From positions 1-40,807 of the forward strand of contig DASVQA010000222.1 in NCBI GenBank assembly GCA_036389375.1: a DNA stretch of 40,807 nt, in the 5' to 3' direction. Below are positions 33,458 through 40,807 of this stretch, piece by piece. The position numbers and the translations under genes are program-made. The notes beneath the pieces are model-generated. The model worked only from the letters and a program-made list of their open reading frames with translations. It made no database searches and was not told where the DNA came from. This DNA comes from QHXQ01 sp036389375. GTDB lineage: Bacteria > Acidobacteriota > Blastocatellia > Pyrinomonadales > Pyrinomonadaceae. Numbering within the stretch: position 1 is the stretch's first letter; each line of letters begins with the position of its first letter.

Positions 33458-33525
33458 TATGCCAGAGAGCCTGCCGTAAGCTGTTGATTCTGCGTTTGAG
33501 GTCTTAGCACTTTATGCCGGAGCTA
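33458..33525 (-). repeat. Right terminal repeat of element B
   Basis: Ends CACTTTATGCCGGAGCTA at 33508-33525, with a further degenerate copy TATGCCAGA at 33458-33466. The next bases are host DNA: a 14-bp palindrome CGCGCTTAAGCGCG (33531-33544) that includes the stop of the patatin gene. Confidence 0.9.
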
Positions 33526-33535
33526 GCACACGCGC

Positions 33536-34690
33536 TTAAGCGCGGTGCTGGCTGCCGAGCGCCCAACGGGGCGGGCCTGTGGGGCTGTGCGGGATAACAC
33601 GCGCGCCGGTGGGAAACAGGTGTTGGTGCATGGCGGCGCGACCGGCGGCGACGAGGGCATCGCGGCGCGCGTCCGTCATGTCGAACTCGGCGACCGAATA
33701 GTTGAGCGTCGGCAGACGACAGACAGCCTGCGCGTCGTACTCGAAGGTCAGTTTGTCACGCGAGATGGTGATGGTGTCAACGATCCGCATGATGCGTTTC
33801 GCGGTGCGCAATTTGCCGAGCAGTTGCGCTAACTCGGGTGGCGGCGGCGCGTCGGGCACGGGCAACTCGTCGTCGAGGAAGAGACCGAGGTTCGGGACTT
33901 CGGGCGGGGGCGGTCCCAGCACCTCTAAGATGAACGGGTCTTCGGGATTCATGGCAAAGAGCCAGAGCGGGAAGTTCGAGAGCGCGCCGCCATCGATCAG
34001 GATGCTGCCCGCTTTCGCCCGCCCGCGATAGAGACCCCACTCCTTGCGCCAGACGACCTCGCGCCACAGGTAAGGGATGCTCAAAGACGAGCGCGCCGCC
34101 CACGCTACGGGACAGTCGGGCGCGGTGCGATGGTTCAGGATCAGCAATTCCAACTCGGACGTGTCCGAGACGATGAGCGAGAGGTCTGAGCCGGTGTGGG
34201 CAAAGAAGTCTTTGCAGGTGATGTCGGGCGACATGCCCTTCTGCACGAGCCGTTCGCGCAGCCATTCGTAGATGTTCACGCCGGCAAAAAACCCGCCGCA
34301 CTCGTTGAGCGAGAACAGTTCGCAGTAGGGCGGCAGGTGGAGCAAGCCCTTGAGCAGGGCGTGGCCGAGCGCGGGCAGACCGGGCAGGCGTAGCTGTTTG
34401 AAGAGTTCGAGCGTGGCGCTGTTATCCAACACTTCGTCGCTAAAGTCCTGCGGGCGCGGCGTGTCGAGGAAAGCGGCCATGCGCGGCCGGCCGTTGACCT
34501 TCGCGCTGATCGCGGCCAGCAACTCCTGCGGCGTGTACCCGGCCGCGCACAGCAGCGCCGTGACCGCGCCGCCCGACGTGCCCACCAAACGCCGGTGCGT
34601 GTGCCCGGCCGCGGCAAACTCGGCGAGTGCACCCGCGAAGGCAAAGCATTTCGCCCCGCCGCCCTCAAACACCACATCATATTGCGCCAT
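33536..34690 (-). CDS. Patatin-like phospholipase
   Basis: A 384-residue protein beginning MAQYDVVFEGGGAKCFAFAG. The oxyanion motif GGGAK is at 10-14, the nucleophile serine at 39 in GTSGG and the catalytic aspartate in IDGGALSNFP (about 232): the Ser-Asp dyad of patatin-type acyl hydrolases. It hydrolyses lipid acyl esters; no signal peptide is visible, so it acts in the cytoplasm or is exported by another route. The gene is host-like in GC, and its stop lies only 11 bp from element B. Confidence 0.9.
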   Translation of the reverse strand: MAQYDVVFEGGGAKCFAFAGALAEFAAAGHTHRRLVGTSGGAVTALLCAAGYTPQELLAAISAKVNGRPRMAAFLDTPRPQDFSDEVLDNSATLELFKQLRLPGLPALGHALLKGLLHLPPYCELFSLNECGGFFAGVNIYEWLRERLVQKGMSPDITCKDFFAHTGSDLSLIVSDTSELELLILNHRTAPDCPVAWAARSSLSIPYLWREVVWRKEWGLYRGRAKAGSILIDGGALSNFPLWLFAMNPEDPFILEVLGPPPPEVPNLGLFLDDELPVPDAPPPPELAQLLGKLRTAKRIMRIVDTITISRDKLTFEYDAQAVCRLPTLNYSVAEFDMTDARRDALVAAGRAAMHQHLFPTGARVIPHSPTGPPRWALGSQHRA

Positions 34691-35245
34691 GTCGTACTCC
34701 TTGTTAATTGTCTGTGTGATTTTTGCGTGCCCGTGCTGCCTGGCAGGCTTAAGGGTATTGCGCGCGGGATATTAACCCGAAAGCAGGGTGCGCCGTTGGG
34801 AAAAATCTGCGCCGTCGCCGCTCGCACTGATGAACAAGGCGGCAGCCTGCGCCTGAACGCGGCGGGGCTGAGAATTTGTTGACACTGTCGGGCGCAATGG
34901 TGTAGATGTTGCCCGACCGTAATTTCTCGTTATATCGCTCTCGGTTTTATCCGCTGAGCTAACTGTACAGGTTTTCCATTGAGCCTCGCCCGTACTTCCG
35001 CGCAGTGCATACGTCTTGTCGCCCGCTCGCGCGTGTGCCCCGCTCGAACCCGTTCGTTACCAACAGGCAGTTAAGTGGTCTTCAGCTAAACGTGGCCTGC
35101 CGCCCGCAGCGCGTGTCTGCCCGCTCCACTGAGCATTGCTTTACATTATCTGACCATCAACAGCCTGCAATCGTCACGTCCACTCTACTGATATGGGGCG
35201 TTGCTTTCGACTCTACGCACCCCCACCCACTAAGGAGAGTTGAGC
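34691..35245. other. Gene-free region with a possible promoter
   Basis: 555 bases between divergent genes. TTGACA at 34879-34884 and TAGATG at 34903-34908 (18-base spacing) could be a sigma-70 promoter for the large secreted protein; this is a weak call. Nothing else recognised. Confidence 0.35.
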
Positions 35246-38200
35246 ATGAACCGAAACATCAGATTACTGCTGACCGTCGGCGCGGCCCTGTGCGTCGTAG
35301 CCATCTGCGCAACGTTCTCAAGCCACGCGAAACGCGCGGCGCAAAGCATACCCCGAGCGCAACCGACGGCACACGCTGCCTTGCTGCCCGTCCAGACAGG
35401 CGCGAGCGTGCCGGAGCGCAGGCAGGCGGTCGAAACCGCACGGGCCGAACTCGAACGCGCCCGCGCCGCCGAAGCCGCCAACCCTGACAGCAAAAAGGCC
35501 ACGCGCGCCACGACCGCCGCCATGTTGGCCTACAAGACGGCCGTTGACGCGCTGGCGACCGAACTCGCCGCGCATGCGGCGGAACTTGAGCGTGAAGTCA
35601 GCGCCGGCCAGTTGACGGCCACCAGCGTCGCGGTCGAACGCGCGGCGCTCAGCAAGGAGTTGGACGAGTTAACCCGCTCGCCGGCCGACAACGTCTCCGA
35701 CGTGCAGGTGCAGCGCACGACAACGGCCGCGCCCGTTGCCGGGGGGCCGCTCGCCGCGTTCAATAATTCATCCGGCATCATCATTCAGGACAGCGGCTCA
35801 GCGCCCACCGCAGCCAATCCGTATCCGGCAAACATCAACGTCTCAGGTCTGACGGGCGGCGTCTCTAAAGTGACCGTGACGCTCAACGGTCTCTCGCACG
35901 GTTTCCCCGACGATGTGGACATGCTGCTCGTCGGGCCCGGCGGGCAGAATGCGATCATCCTGTCCGACGTGGGCGGCTCAACGCCCGCCAGCAACGTCAC
36001 GCTCACGCTCGACGACGCGGCGGCTTCGTCATTGCCCGACGCCGGCCCGCTCGCCAGCGGAACGTTCAAGCCGACGAACGCAGGCCCCGCCGGCGTGGAC
36101 AATTTCCCCGCCCCTGCGCCCGCACCGTCGGGCAGTTCGGCCCTCTCCGTCTTTAACGGCACAGACCCCAACGGCACTTGGAGTCTCTACATCGTGGACG
36201 ATGTCGGCGGCGCAAGCGGCAGCATCACCGGCGGTTGGAGCATAGACATCTCAACAGACGGGACGACACCCACGCCGACCCCAACGCCCACGCCGACCCC
36301 GACGCCTACGCCGACGCCCACGCCGACACCGGGGCCGTGCGTCGTCGGGACGGGCTTCACCGTCTCGAACTCCGCCAGCATCGTCGTGCAGGACAGCGGC
36401 GCACCGCCGACGCAGGCTAATCCATATCCATCGAACATCAACGTCTCAGGTCTCACCGGCAGCGTCACCAAAGTGACCGTGACGCTCAACAATCTCAGCC
36501 ATTCATTTCCCGACGATGTGGACATGCTGCTCGTCGGGCCCGGCGGACAGAACGCCGTCATCTGGTCGGACGTAGGCGGCAACATCGCGGCCAACAATCT
36601 GACCTTTACGCTCGACGACGCGGCGGCCTCTTTCTTACCCGACTCCGGCCCGCTTGCGAGCGGGACGTTCAAACCCACGAACGTCGGGACGACAGATAGC
36701 TTCCCTGCACCTGCGCCCTTACCATCGGGCGCGTCGGCCCTCTCGGTCTTCAATGGCACAGACCCGAACGGCACTTGGAGTCTCTACATCGTGGACGACA
36801 TCGCCGGTGACGGCGGCGTGATCAGCGGCGGTTGGAGTCTGAACATTGCGACGGACTGTGTGCCGGTTACGCCGACACCGACGCCCACGCCCACGCCGAC
36901 CCCAACGCCGACGCCTACGCCGACCCCGATGCCCACGCCCGCCGCGTGCGGCACGGCGACCACCTACCCGAACGCAAACCCGATTGCGATTCTCTCAACG
37001 CCGCCCTCGCCGACGAAGGCTGCGCCCTATCCGTCCGACATCAACGTTGCCGGTCTGTCCGGCACGGTAACGAACGTGACCGTGACGCTCAACAATCTGA
37101 GCCACTCGTTCCCCGACGACGTGGACATGCTGCTCGTCGGGCCCGGCGGGCAGAATGCGATCATCTGGTCGGACGCAGGCGGCTCGACGCCGGCCAATAA
37201 TCTGACCTTCACGCTCGACGATGCGGCGGTCAACACGCTGCCCAACAGCGGCCCGCTCGTCTCCGGCACGTTCAAGCCGTCCAACTTCGGCGTCGGCGAC
37301 TCGTTCCCCGCGCCCGCGCCCACACCTGCGGGCGGCTCGGCGCTCTCCGTCTTCAACGGCGCAACGCCGAACGGCACTTGGAGCCTCTACGTGGTGGACG
37401 ACATCGCGGGCGGCGCGGGCAGCATCGCCGGTGGTTGGAGCATCAGCATCACGACCACCTGCCCGCCGGTTATCACCTGCCCGACGAGTTTCAGCGTCAA
37501 CAACGATCCGGGCACGTGCGGCGCGGTCGTCAACTTCACCGGCGCGCACGCCGCGACCGCAACCGGGACGCCTGCGCCGACCATCACCTACTCGCCCGCC
37601 TCCGGCAGCGTCTTCCCCGTCGGCACGACGACCGTGACCGCGACCGCTACCAGCAGTTCCGGCACTTCGTCCTGCACCTTCGACGTGACGGTTCTCGACA
37701 ACGAGAACCCGACCATCACGCCGCCCGCAGGCGTCAGTGCCTCGACCGGCGCAGGTTCAACCTCGTGCTCGGTCGTCATCTCTGACGCCGCGCTCGGCAC
37801 GGCCACGGCCAACGACAACTGCCCCGGCGTCACCATCGCACGCACAGGCGTGCCTGCCGGCAACGCCTTCCCCGTCGGCACGACGACGATCACCTACACC
37901 GCGACCGACGCGAGCGGCAACACAACTTCTGGCACGCAAACCGTCACGGTCACAGACAATACACCGCCGACCTTAACGCTCCCCGCCGACATCGTCACCG
38001 GCACAGACCCCGACTCGTGCGCGGCGGTCGTCAACTACACGTTGTCGGCTAACGACAACTGCGGCGGCGTGACGGTGGTCAACGATCATCCTTCGGGTTC
38101 GATCTTCCCGAAGGGCACGACGACCGTGCATGTCACCGTCACAGACGGGGCCGGCAACAACACGAGCGGCAGTTTCAACGTGACGGTTAACGACCACCAA

Positions 38201-38929
38201 GCGCCGGCCATCATGTGCCCGGCCGACATCACGGTGAACGCGCCGCCGGATAGTTGCGACGCCGTCGTCGTTTACAACGTGGCGGCCTCGGACAACTGTC
38301 CGGGCGTCACCGTCACAACCGATCATCCTTCCGGCACGACCTTCCCCGTCGGCACGACGACCGTACACGCGACGGCGACCGACGCGAGCGGCAACGCTTC
38401 TGCCTGCTCGTTCAACGTAACCGTGCTCGATTCGACGCCGCCGACCGTCAGTACCGTCACGGCCAGCCCGGCGTCTTTGTGGCCGCCCAACCATAAGCTG
38501 AAGACCGTCACGCTCACCTACAACGCGGCGGACAACTGCGGCGCGGTCAACTGCGCGATCACAAACGTGACGAGCAACGAGCCGGTTGATACGCCGCCCG
38601 ATTGGGTGATCGTGGACGCGACCCACGTGCAGTTGCGCGCCGAGCGATTGAGCACCGGCACGGGCCGCATCTACACCATCACCGTTACCTGCACGGATGC
38701 GTCGGGCAACACGACCAACAGCACGGTGACGGTCACAGTCCCGCGCAATTCGGGGCGCAGTTTGAGCGGCACGTTGCTCAAGAGCGAGGGGTCGGAGAAA
38801 GTCTCCGGCACGTTCTGGCAGGACTATTTCGGTCTGACGCGCATCCGGCAGTTGTTGATTGATGGCGTGACCGGCCAGCCCGCGACTAGCCAGAACGCGC
38901 CCGCGCAGAAACGGTCTAAGCTCAAATAG
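35246..38929 (+). CDS. Large secreted protein with three P-domain-like units and HYR repeats
   Basis: 1227 residues. Signal peptide MNRNIRLLLTVGAALCVVAI, then a charged coiled-coil region (about 45-140). Three proprotein-convertase P-domain-like units follow (about 174-338, 372-537, 571-737; each with PDDVDMLLVGPGGQNA and NGTWSLYIVDD). The first two linkers are Thr-Pro repeats. From about 741 there are four HYR-type Ig-like domains (pattern FPVGTTTVTATA ... ASGN), a related module with SLWPPNHKLKTV, and a unique tail. P-domains and HYR modules are associated with adhesion or stabilisation outside the cell; no protease domain is present. AAGGAGAG precedes the ATG by 6 bases. Confidence 0.88.
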   Translation: MNRNIRLLLTVGAALCVVAICATFSSHAKRAAQSIPRAQPTAHAALLPVQTGASVPERRQAVETARAELERARAAEAANPDSKKATRATTAAMLAYKTAVDALATELAAHAAELEREVSAGQLTATSVAVERAALSKELDELTRSPADNVSDVQVQRTTTAAPVAGGPLAAFNNSSGIIIQDSGSAPTAANPYPANINVSGLTGGVSKVTVTLNGLSHGFPDDVDMLLVGPGGQNAIILSDVGGSTPASNVTLTLDDAAASSLPDAGPLASGTFKPTNAGPAGVDNFPAPAPAPSGSSALSVFNGTDPNGTWSLYIVDDVGGASGSITGGWSIDISTDGTTPTPTPTPTPTPTPTPTPTPTPGPCVVGTGFTVSNSASIVVQDSGAPPTQANPYPSNINVSGLTGSVTKVTVTLNNLSHSFPDDVDMLLVGPGGQNAVIWSDVGGNIAANNLTFTLDDAAASFLPDSGPLASGTFKPTNVGTTDSFPAPAPLPSGASALSVFNGTDPNGTWSLYIVDDIAGDGGVISGGWSLNIATDCVPVTPTPTPTPTPTPTPTPTPTPMPTPAACGTATTYPNANPIAILSTPPSPTKAAPYPSDINVAGLSGTVTNVTVTLNNLSHSFPDDVDMLLVGPGGQNAIIWSDAGGSTPANNLTFTLDDAAVNTLPNSGPLVSGTFKPSNFGVGDSFPAPAPTPAGGSALSVFNGATPNGTWSLYVVDDIAGGAGSIAGGWSISITTTCPPVITCPTSFSVNNDPGTCGAVVNFTGAHAATATGTPAPTITYSPASGSVFPVGTTTVTATATSSSGTSSCTFDVTVLDNENPTITPPAGVSASTGAGSTSCSVVISDAALGTATANDNCPGVTIARTGVPAGNAFPVGTTTITYTATDASGNTTSGTQTVTVTDNTPPTLTLPADIVTGTDPDSCAAVVNYTLSANDNCGGVTVVNDHPSGSIFPKGTTTVHVTVTDGAGNNTSGSFNVTVNDHQAPAIMCPADITVNAPPDSCDAVVVYNVAASDNCPGVTVTTDHPSGTTFPVGTTTVHATATDASGNASACSFNVTVLDSTPPTVSTVTASPASLWPPNHKLKTVTLTYNAADNCGAVNCAITNVTSNEPVDTPPDWVIVDATHVQLRAERLSTGTGRIYTITVTCTDASGNTTNSTVTVTVPRNSGRSLSGTLLKSEGSEKVSGTFWQDYFGLTRIRQLLIDGVTGQPATSQNAPAQKRSKLK
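36263..36336 (+). repeat. First Thr-Pro coding repeat
   Basis: About twelve copies of the 6-base unit ACGCC(G/C) encoding Thr-Pro between P-domain units 1 and 2; a second tract is at 36868-36943. Prone to length change by slippage. Confidence 0.8.
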
Positions 38930-38945
38930 GCGCGGGCGCAAAACT

Positions 38946-39003
38946 CCGGCTTGCGAGCCGGCCTGAGACAGTTAAGGGGCGCGGGTTAAGAGCCGCGCCC
39001 CTT
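38946..39003. terminator. Double hairpin between convergent genes
   Basis: CCGGCT/AGCCGG (38946-38961) and a perfect 11-bp stem AAGGGGCGCGG with CCGCGCCCCTT (38974-38984 with 38993-39003), between the large secreted protein gene and the DUF2267-like gene. Probably terminates both, though no strong T run follows. Confidence 0.6.
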
Positions 39004-39039
39004 ACTCTGTCCACGTGTTGTGCGCGCCGTGCGCGCCGG

Positions 39040-39282
39040 TTAATCTTTACCGCCGCCGAGCATGCCGCCCAAGCCGCCGAGCACGTTGCCGGCCACGTCC
39101 GTCGCCTTGCCCGCCAGATCGCCCGCGATGCCTACGCCGCCGCCCAACAGAGAATCGAGTTGGCCGCCGATGGGTTCAGGCAGACGCGTGCGCAGGAAGC
39201 CGATAACGGTGTCCACCGCAGTTTTGGCTTGCGCGTCCGAGATGCCGGTGCGCTCCGTGACCTGTTTGATGAGTTCGTCCAT
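39040..39282 (-). CDS. DUF2267-like small protein
   Basis: An 80-residue protein (MDELIKQVTERTGISDAQAK at its start). The N-terminal helix-turn-helix-like repeat TGISDAQAKTAVDTVIGFLR resembles one unit of DUF2267, and the rest is Gly/Leu-rich (LLGGGVGIAGDLAGKATDVA) with no charge. Found widely in soil bacteria, function unknown. GGAGAG is upstream of the ATG at 39282. Confidence 0.7.
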   Translation of the reverse strand: MDELIKQVTERTGISDAQAKTAVDTVIGFLRTRLPEPIGGQLDSLLGGGVGIAGDLAGKATDVAGNVLGGLGGMLGGGKD

Positions 39283-39344
39283 TACTCGCTCTCCTCTCCG
39301 GTGAATTGCGGCGCGCGGCCGCACAAGAGTTAACTAGCCGCGCG

Positions 39345-39611
39345 TCAGATGAAGACGACCGACTGCGCGTTCGGGATGTCGAACCGCTTGCGACAGCGGT
39401 GGCACATGAGCATGTCGTCCACGCGCACCATGTAGTCGCGCGACTTCTGGAAGCGCGCGCGATCCTGCTCGCTCATCCCGCGCGGCGGCTGCTGCTTCTT
39501 CGTCCGCCGCAGCCAGCGCACCTCATAATCGGCGCGCTCGCGGCAGTGCGGGCAACTGTAGCTTGCGCGCTTCGTCTCTGCGCGCTCGTCGAAAAAATCG
39601 CGTTCGTTCAT
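39345..39611 (-). CDS. Zinc-ribbon protein
   Basis: An 88-residue charged protein with two CxxC pairs far apart: YSCPHCRERA at about 18-27 and LMCHRCRKRFDI at about 68-79, likely one zinc ribbon with a long insert (RRTKKQQPPRG). Function unknown; could bind nucleic acid. It is 62 bp upstream of the DUF2267-like gene and 12 bp downstream of the SemiSWEET-like gene on the same strand, so the three are probably one transcript. Confidence 0.65.
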   Translation of the reverse strand: MNERDFFDERAETKRASYSCPHCRERADYEVRWLRRTKKQQPPRGMSEQDRARFQKSRDYMVRVDDMLMCHRCRKRFDIPNAQSVVFI

Positions 39612-39623
39612 AGTTGATAAAAG

Positions 39624-40010
39624 TCAGGCGCGGTCTGGTTGCAGCGCCCGCTTGCCTGCGCCGTTCTGCTCTTGCCGCCGCGCGCGCCGCCGATGGTGGA
39701 GCACGATGGCGAGACCGGCCACGCCGTTTAAGATCATCACGCCGTTTGTGACGACGAAGACCCAGTTGTGTACGAGCCAGCTATAGACGGTGAAGCCGAC
39801 GGAGGCGGCGATCTGGCCGACGAACAGCCACTTCGACACGCTCTCGCTCGCCCCTTCGCTCCACTGCTTGTAGACCTGTTTGGCGATGGTCAGCACCAGC
39901 ACAAACGAACTGACCCAGCCGATCACCTCAACCCCGAAGCCTTGCACCCTTGATTGTCCTCTCGTGTTCTGCCGGGCGCGTGCAATTATCCGGCACGCGC
40001 CCACGTTCAT
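39624..40010 (-). CDS. SemiSWEET-like membrane protein
   Basis: A 128-residue protein with three membrane helices (VIGWVSSFVLVLTIAKQVYK; SKWLFVGQIAASVGFTVYSW; WVFVVTNGVMILNGVAGLAI). The proline-free PQ-loop-like helix 1, followed by a polar turn and SVSKWLF, matches bacterial SemiSWEET sugar transporters. Typical members have about 85-95 residues; the additional N- and C-terminal parts are charged. Its ATG overlaps the stop of the receiver gene (ATGA), indicating translational coupling. Transport of a sugar is expected, not shown. Confidence 0.7.
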   Translation of the reverse strand: MNVGACRIIARARQNTRGQSRVQGFGVEVIGWVSSFVLVLTIAKQVYKQWSEGASESVSKWLFVGQIAASVGFTVYSWLVHNWVFVVTNGVMILNGVAGLAIVLHHRRRARRQEQNGAGKRALQPDRA

Positions 40011-40366
40011 GCCAACAGCCGGCGCACGGTCGCCAGCAAGTTCTCCGGCCGGATCGGCTTCGGCTCATACGCGCTCGCGCCCTGCGAGAGCGCCAGCGCC
40101 GCGCCGCCCGTGCCGTAGCCCGTCACGACGACGATGGGCGTCGCCGCCAACTCCGTCGTAGCGCGCACGTGCCTCAGCAGGTGCGCGCCGTCCGCCGCCG
40201 GCATGTAGAGGTCTGTGATGATCAGGTCGGGGCGCAGATTGAGCGCCACGTCGTACCCTTCGACGCCGTTCTCCGCCGTCGTCACCTCATAACCCTGCCG
40301 CGCCAGCGTCTGGCACAACAACTCGCGCGTCACGTCGTCGTCCTCAACAATGAGAATCTTCGGCAT
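40007..40366 (-). CDS. Stand-alone response-regulator receiver domain
   Basis: A 119-residue single-domain receiver, MPKILIVEDDDVTRELLCQT at its start. The acidic pair is D9/D10, the phosphoacceptor D52 (IITDLYMP), T82 and K103 (EPKPI). With no output domain, it must signal by protein contact, as in CheY-like regulators. No kinase gene is next to it in the window. The ATG at 40366 is preferred; the frame upstream runs into a repeat. Four-base overlap with the SemiSWEET-like gene. Confidence 0.9.
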   Translation of the reverse strand: MPKILIVEDDDVTRELLCQTLARQGYEVTTAENGVEGYDVALNLRPDLIITDLYMPAADGAHLLRHVRATTELAATPIVVVTGYGTGGAALALSQGASAYEPKPIRPENLLATVRRLLA

Positions 40367-40375
40367 AAAGACAGC

Positions 40376-40445
40376 GACAAGTGACGAGTGACAGGTGACG
40401 AGCAAGAGACAAAGTTTTTAACTTGTCACTTGTCACTCGTCACTG
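40376..40445. repeat. Period-7 palindrome overlapping a gene end
   Basis: GTGACGAGTGACAGGTGAC (40381-40399) pairs with 40425-40443 at all but one position. The arms consist of 7-base units (GTGACGA, GTGACAG; ACTTGTC twice, ACTCGTC). The right arm encodes the last codons and stop of the DUF971 gene. Confidence 0.78.
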
Positions 40446-40774
40446 CTTTTTTGTTCGCACAACTCGCGCAACAGACGAAAACTGTAGATGCCGGTCTGAT
40501 GGCCGTCACTCCAACGAAAGTTGAGCGCGTAACGCCCGACGATCTCTACGTCGGCAATGGTTAGCGTCTCGGCGATGCTTTCCGGGCGCAGCATGCGCTC
40601 GCCCGTCATCTCGTTAACGCATTGCGCGCACGGACAGACGCGCCTAAGCGCCGCCGCGTGGTAGCGGCACGCGCGCCCGTCCGCCCAGGTGATGCTGAGC
40701 GTCGCCGCGCCCTCCTGTACGATCTCGCGCGGCTCAACGGCGGGGCCGCGCCGCTGTTGCCACGTCTCGCTCAT
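40433..40774 (-). CDS. DUF971 family protein
   Basis: A 113-residue protein. The motifs WADGRACRYHAAALRRVCPC, CVNEMTG and the closing VGRYALNFRWSDGHQTGIYS are those of DUF971, related to the N-terminal domain of gamma-butyrobetaine hydroxylase and found near iron-sulfur proteins such as Mrp. The three cysteines CPCAQC may bind metal. The last five residues (KSSDE) and stop come from a repeat. A role in iron-sulfur metabolism is suggested by the family only. Confidence 0.85.
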   Translation of the reverse strand: MSETWQQRRGPAVEPREIVQEGAATLSITWADGRACRYHAAALRRVCPCAQCVNEMTGERMLRPESIAETLTIADVEIVGRYALNFRWSDGHQTGIYSFRLLRELCEQKSSDE

Positions 40775-40807
40775 TGCTGCTGCTCTGCGCGCGCCGCCGC
40801 CGCGACC

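Larger units (their letters stand above)
29497..33525. mobile_element. Element B: second inverted-repeat-bounded cassette carrier
   Basis: A 4.0-kb segment with the same ends as element A, directly following it after ACAATT. It contains four plus-oriented attC sites (13-16), one minus-oriented site (17) near the right end and five genes. No recombinase is encoded. Its cassettes are different from those in A, so it is not a simple duplication of A. Confidence 0.75.
33109..33535. other. Gene-free right part of element B
   Basis: 427 bases hold 170 bp with no recognisable coding, attC 17 and the right terminal repeat. Frames that cross attC 17 are not credible genes. Confidence 0.6.

Noticed and set aside
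17163..33525. Prophage or plasmid origin for the accessory block
   Set aside because: No structural phage, replication, conjugation or partition genes; single-gene cassettes with attC explain the layout.
36263..36943. Short regular repeats that at first resemble a CRISPR array
   Set aside because: They are 6-base Thr-Pro codon repeats inside one long reading frame, with no spacers and no cas genes.
1..40807. tRNA, rRNA and riboswitches
   Set aside because: I saw no cloverleaf, rRNA-like segment or known riboswitch core on either strand, though a covariance search could find what reading by eye misses.

Overview
The window is high-GC host chromosome (1-17160 and 33526-40807) interrupted by a visibly lower-GC accessory block of about 16.4 kb. 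The host genes include secreted DUF4214, P-domain, HYR and ricin-lectin proteins with long Thr-Pro linkers, an NtrB/NtrC-type pair, a PrsW protease, and period-7 intergenic palindromes. Together these suggest a Gram-negative soil bacterium, most likely Acidobacteriota (Blastocatellia-like). This is inference; no rRNA or marker gene is present.

Left host part (1-17160): secreted matrixin protease, small membrane protein, Wza-like export protein, helical membrane protein, zinc-ribbon membrane protein, PrsW protease, PDE-II-like metallo-hydrolase, secreted lectin, SAM methyltransferase, 7Fe ferredoxin, several small basic proteins, and a convincing histidine kinase / sigma-54 activator operon ending at 17136.

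Accessory block (17163-33525): two adjacent elements, A (17163-29490) and B (29497-33525). Both have the same left end (39 of 40 bases identical) and the same right end (62 of 68 identical). The outermost 17 bases of the two ends are inverted copies of each other, and a 6-base spacer separates A from B. Inside lie 17 integron-type attC sites and about 15 mostly single-gene cassettes, but no integrase, transposase or other recombinase. In both elements the attC sites point inward from both ends, so each element is a pair of convergent cassette arrays meeting around one gene that has no attC of its own orientation. Cargo in A looks defence-like: an OLD-like ATPase/TOPRIM protein, a SIR2-repeat protein with a probable frameshift, a PIN/NYN nuclease-like protein and two PD-(D/E)XK-like proteins. 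It also has a two-motif aspartyl protease, a phosphodiester glycosidase, an NTF2-like protein and a DoxX-like protein. Cargo in B is mostly metabolic or unknown: MDR oxidoreductase, DUF5995, DHFR/RibD-like, a CxxC protein and a 59-residue protein. This integrase-less, inverted-repeat-bounded, two-ended cassette carrier is the most unusual thing in the window.

Right host part (33526-40807): patatin-like phospholipase ending 11 bp from the element, a 1227-residue secreted P-domain/HYR protein, and a run of minus-strand small genes (DUF2267-like, zinc ribbon, SemiSWEET-like, lone receiver domain, DUF971). Several start codons were moved inward from the longest possible reading frame to sites with a visible ribosome binding site; each case is stated in its entry.
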